A DNA stretch of 12,148 bases, taken from positions 1 through 12,148 of the forward strand of contig CALABZ010000232.1 of the NCBI GenBank assembly GCA_937888615.1, given 5' to 3'. The position numbers were made by a program, and so were the translations under genes. Below, piece after piece: positions 1 through 6,486 of the stretch (position 1 is its first letter; the number at the start of each line of letters is the position of its first letter). The notes beneath the pieces are model-generated. The model was not told where the DNA came from, made no database searches, and was given only the letters and a program-made list of their open reading frames with translations. This DNA comes from an uncultured Lentisphaeria bacterium (GTDB taxonomy: Bacteria > Verrucomicrobiota > Lentisphaeria > Victivallales > Victivallaceae).

Positions 1-765
1 ATTATGCAGGGCTTCCCACAGGGCATGCTTCCACGGCAGTTCCGAATCATCATAGACGGCGGGACGCCAGGACGGGAGTTCACGTGCTTCCAGGCTGTCC
101 GGGCAGAAATCGATCCGGGCGGTACGGGTTTCGCCGGGGGCGAGATCAATCCAGGCGGTGCGGATGCGGAGACGTTTTTTGTAGCGGTTGCGCGGGCTGT
201 CGGGAACTTCGCTGACTTCGGCATTCAACGGAAAACTGATCCAGGAGTTGGAGTCGGTTTCGATTGCGTCGCGGAAAGCGATTCCGTGGTAACGCATGTT
301 CATGGCGATGCCGTTCATTGAGACATGTTCGGCAGTGACGCGGCATTCCGGCAGGTCGAGGCCTTCGCACGGGTTCAGGTACAGGTGAAATTCCCACTGA
401 CGCGCTTCCCCGGATGGGTTTTCGAGCAATAGTTCGAGCGAGAGCCGTCCTTCGCCGTCGGTTGAAAAAATTGCGGTTGCGCGAATCTGATGTTCGGCGG
501 TCGGCAGGTAGATGAAACTCCAGTTTCGGCGGTCGGGGGTGATTTCCCAGCCGAGGACCCGCATTTCGTGGTTGTGCTCGAAACGCTCGGCACCGCGCAC
601 ATAACCGTGGAAAATATCAAGTGCGGGATGGGTCTTGAACTCGGGATAATTCTGGTACATGACCAGGATCATTTCGAGGGTTTGCTGTTTGCCGTATTCG
701 GGGATGAACACGGCGTTGGCTCCGTAAGCGAGGCTGGACACCGGAGCCCAGATATTTTGATTCAT
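1..765 (-). CDS. Probable glycosidase, N-terminal part (runs off left edge)
   Basis: A minus-strand frame starts at ATG 765-763 and stays open for 255 codons to the window edge, so the C-terminus is missing. The ATG overlaps the TGA of the upstream gene (ATGA), and AAAGGA lies 8 bases upstream, which fixes the start. There is no signal peptide, so the protein is probably cytoplasmic. The visible part is rich in beta-strand-like alternation and Trp/Tyr (for example WEFHLYLNP around residue 123) and ends with ELPWKHALWEALHN. That layout resembles a beta-sandwich preceding an (alpha/alpha)6 glycosidase barrel, as in GH63/GH78-like or amylo-1,6-glucosidase-like enzymes. The catalytic domain would lie outside the window, so no family can be fixed. 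Its position as the last visible gene of a carbohydrate operon supports a role in sugar breakdown. The gene itself is certain; the function is inferred. Confidence 0.75.
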   Translation of the reverse strand, partial: MNQNIWAPVSSLAYGANAVFIPEYGKQQTLEMILVMYQNYPEFKTHPALDIFHGYVRGAERFEHNHEMRVLGWEITPDRRNWSFIYLPTAEHQIRATAIFSTDGEGRLSLELLLENPSGEARQWEFHLYLNPCEGLDLPECRVTAEHVSMNGIAMNMRYHGIAFRDAIETDSNSWISFPLNAEVSEVPDSPRNRYKKRLRIRTAWIDLAPGETRTARIDFCPDSLEARELPSWRPAVYDDSELPWKHALWEALHN

Positions 766-3500
766 TGTTCAAATCCTTTTATCGCGTGCCACATTTTTTC
801 CTGGCGCTGATCGGCCCGGCTTCGGTCCCGGTCGATTGTCCATTGATCGACATTCTCTTTCTGGGACGTTATTTCATCGAACAGATCCTTGCGGAGTTCT
901 GCGAGCAGTGGATGGTGTTTTTCGAGTTTCTGCAGCAGTATCCGGTAGTACTCATAGTCTTGACGGGCATTGTAAACAGCTTCAACCTGTTTGCTTCCGT
1001 AAACCGTATCGGCGTTGAAATAAAATGGGGAGAAGATCATTCCCCGATGATTATATTCATTCAGGTCGCGCGGTGCACTGACGAAATCCCACAGGTCAAA
1101 TCCATAGAAGTTGTCGATAAGCATACCGCTCAGAACCGGCATGGCATAATAGGTATACGGATCGAAAGAACGACTGTTGCCGTTACACTGGTAAAAACCG
1201 AAAGAAAGATCCGCCGGGCGTTTATTGGCTGTCTCCAGATAGAAACGAAGCACATCCGGTGTATAATTGAATGAACTTATGAGGATATTCGCCCCTTTAT
1301 ATTTCTGCTGTTGAGTTATTTGCAGCCGTGGATTGAAATAGAGCGGAAACGGTTTGCCGTCGGCGGTCGCCGCCTGCGCGGCGGAAGACCATGCTTCGAA
1401 CAGTGCTTTACTGCGAGGCGTATCCGCTTCATCTATGACATGAAGGAATACTTGAGGAACCGGATTTTTTCGGCGGATATGATTATTCCAGGCTTTGAGC
1501 CATTGTGATATCCTTTTGCGGTAACGTTCCGGATTCCGATCGTAATCAATTCCGGCGAATTTTCCGCTTTGTCCGGGATGGTAGAAAAGCATCAGGCGGC
1601 GAGCATCGGCAAAGCGTTCGCACCATTGGTCGAAGGAGGTGTAGTCGGGCTCGCTGGTCAAGGTGTCATCGGAGGAAAAATTCCGTTCATCAACCGCAGG
1701 AATGACCGGCATACTGCCCCAGATTGTATCGATCTGGTATTTCTGCATGATTTTTTGAACCGCCGGAAAATTATTTTGATCTACGCCAGGGTAAAGGGAG
1801 GGGAGATTGTTGATATAATCGAAAGTCCCGAAATGGCTGCTGAGTTTTTCAGGAAGAGAAGCAGCGGCCACCCGGACCGTAACCGGTATTTGGCGGTCGG
1901 CGATTTCAAAGTCGAATTTGTGTTGGCCGACCGGGAAGGAATTAGAATTGAATTCAATCCATATCTGTTGAGTGGCACCGGAGGGGACGGTAAAACGATT
2001 TTCGGTTACCGGGCGCAGCATATTGGCATTCAGAAAGTTTTGGCTGCTGTCCGTGCAGACGGCCTCATAGTAAGAGATGCCCTGCATTTTCGGCAGGGAG
2101 ATTGTTTGAGGAACGTCTCCCGCATTGGTGAAATTCAGGGTGCGGGCCCGACGCTCGTTTTTCAGCATGAAGAGCTTTAACGCGGGTGGGGTTGGGTTGG
2201 CGGAGGGACGCGAAAAAATATGAACCGGATTCCAGCGGTTTTCCGTCCAAACGATTACGCCATGATATCCGGCCGCTTTTAATTGGTGCTGATTGATTTT
2301 CAGAAGTTCAACCTGTGCTTGATTCAGGGGGGCGACCGTATCGGTGACGGCGAGGTATTTTGCCGGGTCGGCGGCGACTTGGCGGCGCAATTCGGCAAGT
2401 TCGTTGGATGGAGACAGAAATTTCAGGTCGGCTTCAAAGCGCTCGTAAGCGGAGAAACTGCTTGAGATATCAGTGGTTTCGCTGTCAAAGCGGAACAGTT
2501 CGGTATATGGACGGCAATCCTCCTGCCTGCCTTTGAATATTTCCACCTCGTCGGCGAAATGAAACATCCCGTCACATTTGACCATGAAGCGGACGTAACG
2601 GGCGTTGGCATTGACCGGCATATTGAGCCAGAGATTTTTCATCCCGGTATTGTATTCGGGCAGGTCGGGACGGTTGATTTTGATCATTTCACCGGCAAGG
2701 GCAAAAGTCCGGTTGTCTTCACTGACCAGAACGTAGAGAGCCAGCGGCCAGCGGGCTCCGGCTGTGCCCGCCCCCGTATGATAACGCACTCCCGCAATCG
2801 GATAGCTTTGCCCCAGGTCTATGCTCCAGATAATCGTGGAATGCATCCGCCAGCCGACCGACTCCTGTTCCATCCAGATTTTCTGATTGTCATTGACGGC
2901 ATACTTGCCGTCAGTCAGGTCGAGGCGATCATTTTCGTTGGTGCAATGCGGATAATTCGGCGCTTGACTGAATATTGCCGGTTTCCCCCGGGCCAGGTTT
3001 TCCAGACCGGAGAAGGGCTCCGGGCGGGCTTTTTCCAGTATGAAATCCGAAAAAACGGCATCAATGTTTTTTGACGGGTTTTTGAATGCAAGTTGCAGAC
3101 GGTTGAATCTGCTCTCCTGATTGATTCGGCGTAGGTCGACTCGGTAAAATCCCTGCTGGTCCGGCTGGATCTGATGAAGATAGCCTCCTGCGAGTTTTTC
3201 GTTATTATGGAACATTGCAACGGTCCAGCCGTCGGTGGGCGCAGTCGAAAAAACAGCCCGGAATTTCAGCGTATCGAACCGGCCATCCGGCAACGGGGGC
3301 AAGAGAATGTCGGCCTGAGGCCAGCCTTGCATGGCCGGGACTTGGAGGGTAAATGCGGTATCGGAGCTTTGCAGGAGCCTGGCATGGCTTACTTTCAATT
3401 TTCCCGTGAGCGGACGGGTCGCGTCGAATAGCGGAATATCTTCGGCGCCAAGACTGAATGCGGTGGACAGGGACAAGGCCGCGAGAAATTTTCTGATCAT
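762..3500 (-). CDS. Exported GH123-like glycoside hydrolase with discoidin-like domain
   Basis: This is a 912-residue protein. The frame extends upstream to 3605, but the start is ATG 3500. That codon opens a clear signal peptide (MIRKFLAALSLSTAFSLGA, residues 1-19), has GGTGA about 6 bases upstream, and lies 5 bases after the preceding stop. Residues about 165-325 look like an F5/8 type C (discoidin) carbohydrate-binding domain: LTDGKY, WSIDLGQ, VRYHTG, then RYVRFMVKCDG and EVEIFKG. Residues about 550-900 resemble the GH123 catalytic region (formerly DUF4091). They include FLHVIDEADTP with the adjacent Asp690-Glu691 pair, as expected for the substrate-assisted mechanism of that family, and the late ARQDYEYYRILL segment typical of its C-terminus. 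GH123 enzymes release beta-linked N-acetylgalactosamine from glycans outside the cytoplasmic membrane, but the substrate here is unproven. The gene ends in an ATGA overlap with the next gene. Confidence 0.75.
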   Translation of the reverse strand: MIRKFLAALSLSTAFSLGAEDIPLFDATRPLTGKLKVSHARLLQSSDTAFTLQVPAMQGWPQADILLPPLPDGRFDTLKFRAVFSTAPTDGWTVAMFHNNEKLAGGYLHQIQPDQQGFYRVDLRRINQESRFNRLQLAFKNPSKNIDAVFSDFILEKARPEPFSGLENLARGKPAIFSQAPNYPHCTNENDRLDLTDGKYAVNDNQKIWMEQESVGWRMHSTIIWSIDLGQSYPIAGVRYHTGAGTAGARWPLALYVLVSEDNRTFALAGEMIKINRPDLPEYNTGMKNLWLNMPVNANARYVRFMVKCDGMFHFADEVEIFKGRQEDCRPYTELFRFDSETTDISSSFSAYERFEADLKFLSPSNELAELRRQVAADPAKYLAVTDTVAPLNQAQVELLKINQHQLKAAGYHGVIVWTENRWNPVHIFSRPSANPTPPALKLFMLKNERRARTLNFTNAGDVPQTISLPKMQGISYYEAVCTDSSQNFLNANMLRPVTENRFTVPSGATQQIWIEFNSNSFPVGQHKFDFEIADRQIPVTVRVAAASLPEKLSSHFGTFDYINNLPSLYPGVDQNNFPAVQKIMQKYQIDTIWGSMPVIPAVDERNFSSDDTLTSEPDYTSFDQWCERFADARRLMLFYHPGQSGKFAGIDYDRNPERYRKRISQWLKAWNNHIRRKNPVPQVFLHVIDEADTPRSKALFEAWSSAAQAATADGKPFPLYFNPRLQITQQQKYKGANILISSFNYTPDVLRFYLETANKRPADLSFGFYQCNGNSRSFDPYTYYAMPVLSGMLIDNFYGFDLWDFVSAPRDLNEYNHRGMIFSPFYFNADTVYGSKQVEAVYNARQDYEYYRILLQKLEKHHPLLAELRKDLFDEITSQKENVDQWTIDRDRSRADQRQEKMWHAIKGFEQ

Positions 3501-3505
3501 GTTTT

Positions 3506-4195
3506 TCACCAGTTGAGTAATTCGGGATTTGAACGCAGATATCCGTACCACGGAGCAGCCAGATAATAATTGTTGTTGATAAAAGCGCCGGCGCCGGTAC
3601 ACCACATTTCAGTGGTTGTTTTGGCGTCGACATGACCATCGGCATAGGCGATATTGTAATAGCCGTTGTGGCGAGGCCAGTAGATCCGGTCGTAGGAGGC
3701 CATGTAGAAACCGTTACGGTTGGAAGCCGCCGATTCATTTGGTTCGGTTAATTCCAGCATTTGTCCGGGACGTTTGATCAGCGTTTGCCGCAGGCCGGTG
3801 GTATAGCATAGAACCGAATTCAGTCCATAGGTCTGGTAAGAATAGGTGGGCTGGGTCATTGTCGGGCATAACATGACTTTCGGAGTCGGATCATACATGA
3901 CCCAGCGATTCAATGTTTTGCCATTGAGATAATTTCCAAGGTAGCGAATCCAGTATTCGCCACCGGCGCCTCCGCCCAGTCCAACCAGTTGATAAGAGGG
4001 GAAGTACAGATCAAAATCGTCCAGATAATTATTTGTCAACAAAAACATCTGTTTCAGGTTTCCGGTACAGGTGGTTTGCCGTGCTTTTTCTCTGGCTTTG
4101 TTCAAGGCGGGGAGCAGCATAGCGGCCAGTATGGCTATGATCGCAATCACGACTAGAAGTTCTATAAGTGTGAAAAAGTTTTTCCGGGATTTCAT
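3506..4195 (-). CDS. Pseudopilin-like secreted protein with H-X9-DG motif
   Basis: The product has 229 residues. The frame is open to 4444, but ATG 4195 is the start: it has a perfect AGGAG five bases upstream and directly precedes the type IV pilin signal. The N-terminus (MKSRKNFFTLIELLVV, then a hydrophobic helix to about residue 30) is a prepilin methylation/cleavage motif with Glu at +5, but the residue before the cut is Phe rather than the usual Gly. The amphipathic stretch NKAREKARQTTC follows, as in the DUF1559-like family of Lentisphaerota, Planctomycetes and Verrucomicrobia. Near the C-terminus, His176 is followed by nine residues and Asp186-Gly187, which is the H-X9-DG motif. Four cysteines (43, 110, 130, 199) may form disulfides. 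The ATG overlaps the regulator's stop codon (ATGA), so the two are translationally coupled. Such proteins probably sit at the cell envelope; their molecular role is not established. Confidence 0.9.
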   Translation of the reverse strand: MKSRKNFFTLIELLVVIAIIAILAAMLLPALNKAREKARQTTCTGNLKQMFLLTNNYLDDFDLYFPSYQLVGLGGGAGGEYWIRYLGNYLNGKTLNRWVMYDPTPKVMLCPTMTQPTYSYQTYGLNSVLCYTTGLRQTLIKRPGQMLELTEPNESAASNRNGFYMASYDRIYWPRHNGYYNIAYADGHVDAKTTTEMWCTGAGAFINNNYYLAAPWYGYLRSNPELLNW

Positions 4196-5349
4196 AATTG
4201 CTCCTGTTGGTTGATGTATTCCGGTTTGCGAATGAGTTGTTCTGGGGTTTTCTTGTTCAGCCTGCCTTTGGCGGACAGCAGTTTCCAAGTACTGCGGTCG
4301 CCGTTCAGCCGGCTCAGCAGCAGTGTTGCGGCTTTTTCCGCCATGTCGTCTACCGAGAAATCGTATTCTATTACTTCGTGGGGGAACGATACCGCATGAT
4401 CCGTATTGAACGTCCCATGCGCCCGGATTGCGTCCACATCGCACCCGGAGGATTCCAGAAGTCCCAGAATATCTTCCGCTTCACGCAGGTAGGCACTTAC
4501 CAGCACCGCGTTTTGGCATTTTTCAACGAATTCATGCGGATCGATTTCGTCGATTTTTCCGTAACGGATGACTTCGATCGTGCCCGGATTCAGGTTATTT
4601 TCCGCCAGGCTTCGTTTCAGGCCGTTCAAGCGGTCCTGAATCGAACTGTAATTGAAAACTTCCCGGCGCACCAGAAAAATGAATTTCTTCCAGCCGCGAC
4701 GCAGGAAATAACGCCCGATTTCAAGCCCGGCCGCCGAGCTGTCGTAAATGACCGCGTCGTGTCCGGCCTCTTCGTAGTACTTGTCCAGCAGAATCAGCGG
4801 GAAATCCACCGGTTTCAACTGCATCAGTTCGCGCACCTGAGGGGCCGTGAGAATCGACCAGACCAGGCATCCGCAACAGTTTGGTTTGGTCAGAATGCCG
4901 CGGATTTGGGAAAATTGCGTTTCCGGACTGCCGTTCGAACTCAGGAAAAGGATTTCCAGGCCGGCCTGCTGCAAGTGGTTGTGGAGTCCGATGAAAAGCC
5001 CGGACAGAAAGGTGGACCTGGTGGTCTGGTCGAAAATGACCGCGACCAGTTTACTGCGTTCTCCCGGCGCTATGCCGTCCCGTTCACGAGGCGCTTTGAC
5101 GAAAGTCCCGAGCGAACGACTGCGCCCCAACAGTCCCTGGTTGCGCAGTTCATTGAGGGCTTTGCCCAAGGTAATATGGGTGGTGCCGAGCATTTCCGAC
5201 AGTTGCCGGTCCGATGGGAGGCGGTAGCCGTCCGGGAGCGCCCCCGATACGATCAGTTCCTCAAGAGCCTGGCGAATGCGCAGATAAACCGGCGTCGAAC
5301 CGTCACTGTTCCTGATTTCTTCGATTTTGCGGACTAATTCTTGATTCAT
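4192..5349 (-). CDS. GntR-family regulator with LacI-type sugar-sensing domain
   Basis: This is a 385-residue transcription factor. Residues about 18-85 form a GntR winged helix-turn-helix (VYLRIRQALEELIVSG, LPSDRQLSEMLGTTHITLGKAL, then the wing GLLGRSRSLGTFV). Residues about 100-365 match a periplasmic-binding-protein-like effector domain of the LacI/AraR type (VAVIFDQ, GLFIGLHNHLQQAGLEILF, ILLDKYYEEAGHDAVIYDSSAAGLEIGRYF). This AraR-like fusion normally represses sugar-use genes until its sugar binds. The start ATG is the first in frame; only a weak GAG precedes it. A strong promoter lies directly upstream, with a 16-base palindrome over its -10, so self-repression is likely. The gene leads the operon and its stop overlaps the pseudopilin start. 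The inducer cannot be read from the sequence. Confidence 0.93.
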   Translation of the reverse strand: MNQELVRKIEEIRNSDGSTPVYLRIRQALEELIVSGALPDGYRLPSDRQLSEMLGTTHITLGKALNELRNQGLLGRSRSLGTFVKAPRERDGIAPGERSKLVAVIFDQTTRSTFLSGLFIGLHNHLQQAGLEILFLSSNGSPETQFSQIRGILTKPNCCGCLVWSILTAPQVRELMQLKPVDFPLILLDKYYEEAGHDAVIYDSSAAGLEIGRYFLRRGWKKFIFLVRREVFNYSSIQDRLNGLKRSLAENNLNPGTIEVIRYGKIDEIDPHEFVEKCQNAVLVSAYLREAEDILGLLESSGCDVDAIRAHGTFNTDHAVSFPHEVIEYDFSVDDMAEKAATLLLSRLNGDRSTWKLLSAKGRLNKKTPEQLIRKPEYINQQEQL

Positions 5350-5369
5350 AATATGCTCGTGATATACCT

Positions 5370-5385
5370 TAATATATGTATATTA
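5370..5385. promoter_or_regulatory. Candidate operator palindrome over the -10 and start point
   Basis: TAATATATGTATATTA is a perfect inverted repeat: seven-base arms around a central TG. It covers most of the TATAAT box and the predicted transcription start of the regulator operon. A dimeric GntR protein bound here would block RNA polymerase, so this is the natural candidate for an autoregulatory site. AT-rich palindromes also arise by chance, so the assignment is inferred from position and symmetry. Confidence 0.5.
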
Positions 5386-5409
5386 TAATGCAATGGCGTA
5401 AAAAGTCAA
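5382..5409 (-). promoter_or_regulatory. Sigma-70-type promoter of the regulator operon
   Basis: On the minus strand, TTGACT (5409-5404) and a perfect TATAAT (5387-5382) are separated by 16 bases. The predicted start point near 5375 leaves a leader of roughly 26 bases before the regulator ATG at 5349. It is the best promoter match in the window, and nothing comparable was seen before the downstream genes, so it probably serves the whole block down to position 1. Confidence 0.75.
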
Positions 5410-5420
5410 TACCCGTTTCG

Positions 5421-5432
5421 CGGAAGCTTCCG
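5421..5432. repeat. 12-base perfect palindrome upstream of the -35
   Basis: CGGAAGCTTCCG is fully self-complementary. It lies 11 bases upstream of the regulator's -35, and T/A flanks (TTTCG on one side, AAAA on the other) extend the pairing with a two-base interruption. There is no T-run on either side, so it does not look like an intrinsic terminator. It could be a second protein-binding site or an upstream hairpin. Confidence 0.35.
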
Positions 5433-5476
5433 AAAAATCAGAAAAATAAAAAGATCCGAGGGAATCGGGGTATTTT

Positions 5477-6373
5477 TCAGGTTTCCCGATAATGATCGAA
5501 GGTGCGGCGGATGGCATCCGCGAGCGGGACGGTGATCTTTAAACCCAGTTCATGTCGGGCGCGGCTGATGTCCGGCACATATGCGGAAACCGGTTGGCCC
5601 GGGGCGGGAGGGGTTCGGACTTCAACCGGCCGGGGATTTTCGCAGACGGTTTTCACCAGTTCGGCCAGCTCCCGGATGCTGAGCGATTCGTCGGAACCGA
5701 CGTTGTAAGCGCGACCCGGCAGGCCGTCGGTCAGGATTTTCAACAGCCATGCCGCCAGGTCCCCGGCGTACAGATAGGAGCGGCGCGGGGTGCCGTCGCC
5801 TTTGATGACCAGTGGACGGCGGTGCAGACAGTCGTTGATGAAATTGCCGATGGCGAAATGGGCGTCCAATGGCAGGTATGGGCCGATGAAGGCAAAACAG
5901 CGGGCAATCGTAAACGGTTTGCCGGAGGCGAGGCAGAGTTGTTCGGCCGTTTTTTTGCCGCGTCCATAGGCGTTGACCGGGGTGCCGGAAGCGTTTTCGT
6001 TGACGAATTCCGGCGGGTTCGGATCGTATACCGCCCCTGAACTGATGTAGAGCATTTTGTCGAAATTCATCCGCAGGACGTGTTCGGTTCCCCCGATAAT
6101 TACAGACTCCATCTCGTCGTCCGGCAGCGGGATCGTTGAGGCGGTGGCGCCGTGAATGACGTAATCGAAGTGTTCGACGGGGAGGGGAAAATCGCGGACG
6201 TCGCCGCGCAGGAATTCGACGCCGGAAAATTCAGGATGAGTGCGGACGAAGCGTTCCGGGTCGCGGGACAGCACGGTAATCCGGGCGGACGCGGGGAGGG
6301 CGCGCAACAGCCATTTTCCGAAAAAGCCGGTTCCGCCCGTCAAAAATATCCGTTTGCCTTTCAATACACTCAT
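5477..6373 (-). CDS. NAD-dependent nucleotide-sugar epimerase/dehydratase (extended SDR)
   Basis: This is a 298-residue extended short-chain dehydrogenase. The Rossmann motif GGTGFFG is at residues 13-19 and the adenine-side Asp at 58 (RGDVRD). SSGAVY is at 111-116, and the catalytic Tyr136-X3-Lys140 (YGRGK) is present. It is followed by the substrate-domain signature GDGTPRRSYLYAGDLA around 192-207 and YNVGSDESLSI. Such enzymes epimerise, dehydrate or reduce nucleotide sugars in the cytoplasm, supplying precursors for surface glycans; the exact substrate is not readable. The frame also has a TTG at 6379, but ATG 6373 is preferred. No Shine-Dalgarno sequence precedes it, and a TATACT box sits only five bases away, so the message may be leaderless. 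It is transcribed towards the regulator operon and divergently from the GT2 gene. Confidence 0.88.
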   Translation of the reverse strand: MSVLKGKRIFLTGGTGFFGKWLLRALPASARITVLSRDPERFVRTHPEFSGVEFLRGDVRDFPLPVEHFDYVIHGATASTIPLPDDEMESVIIGGTEHVLRMNFDKMLYISSGAVYDPNPPEFVNENASGTPVNAYGRGKKTAEQLCLASGKPFTIARCFAFIGPYLPLDAHFAIGNFINDCLHRRPLVIKGDGTPRRSYLYAGDLAAWLLKILTDGLPGRAYNVGSDESLSIRELAELVKTVCENPRPVEVRTPPAPGQPVSAYVPDISRARHELGLKITVPLADAIRRTFDHYRET

Positions 6374-6378
6374 AATCA

Positions 6379-6407
6379 AGTATAAATAATATCATAACTG
6401 TGTACAA
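6379..6407 (-). promoter_or_regulatory. Candidate promoter of the epimerase gene
   Basis: On the minus strand, TTGTAC (6407-6402) and TATACT (6384-6379) are 17 bases apart. The -10 is good and the -35 weak. The predicted start point falls on the A of the ATG at 6373, which would give a leaderless transcript and would explain the missing ribosome-binding site. A TATGAT slightly upstream is an alternative -10 that would give a short leader. Confidence 0.4.
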
Positions 6408-6432
6408 ATTCAAATAATTGTGCTTCCAAATC

Positions 6433-6461
6433 TTGTATTTTGGCGAATAAAACAGTATACT
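6433..6461 (+). promoter_or_regulatory. Candidate promoter of the AT-rich GT2 gene
   Basis: TTGTAT (6433-6438) and TATACT (6456-6461) are separated by 17 bases. The predicted start point is near 6468, giving a short leader. The layout mirrors the divergent epimerase promoter, which has the same TTGTA half, the same spacing and the same -10. Confidence 0.5.
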
Positions 6462-6486
6462 ATTCGGTCACATAGAGATGAAAATC

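Noticed and set aside
146..620. Short minus-strand frames at 146-397 and 375-620
   Set aside because: They are out of phase with the continuous 255-codon frame that starts at 765, and their Arg/Pro/Ser-rich translations are typical of wrong frames.
1569..2180. A 203-codon plus-strand frame opposite the GH123-like gene, and the similar frames at 2559-3074 and 765-1274
   Set aside because: They are shadows of a long gene with visible domains on the other strand and have no recognisable motifs.
3501..3605. Upstream extension of the GH123-like frame to 3605
   Set aside because: The extra 35 residues lie inside the pseudopilin gene, and the signal peptide and ribosome-binding site belong to ATG 3500.
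4196..4444. Upstream extension of the pseudopilin frame to 4444
   Set aside because: It would put 83 residues before a prepilin signal that must be near the N-terminus. AGGAG directly precedes ATG 4195.
4198..5337. A 379-codon open frame on the plus strand opposite the regulator
   Set aside because: It is the antisense shadow of a gene with clear GntR and LacI-type motifs. The translation shows no domain, and it lacks a promoter or ribosome-binding site.
5433..5476. Possible intrinsic terminator after the epimerase gene
   Set aside because: T-runs are present, but no stable GC-rich stem immediately precedes them. The nearby palindrome lies after the T-runs.
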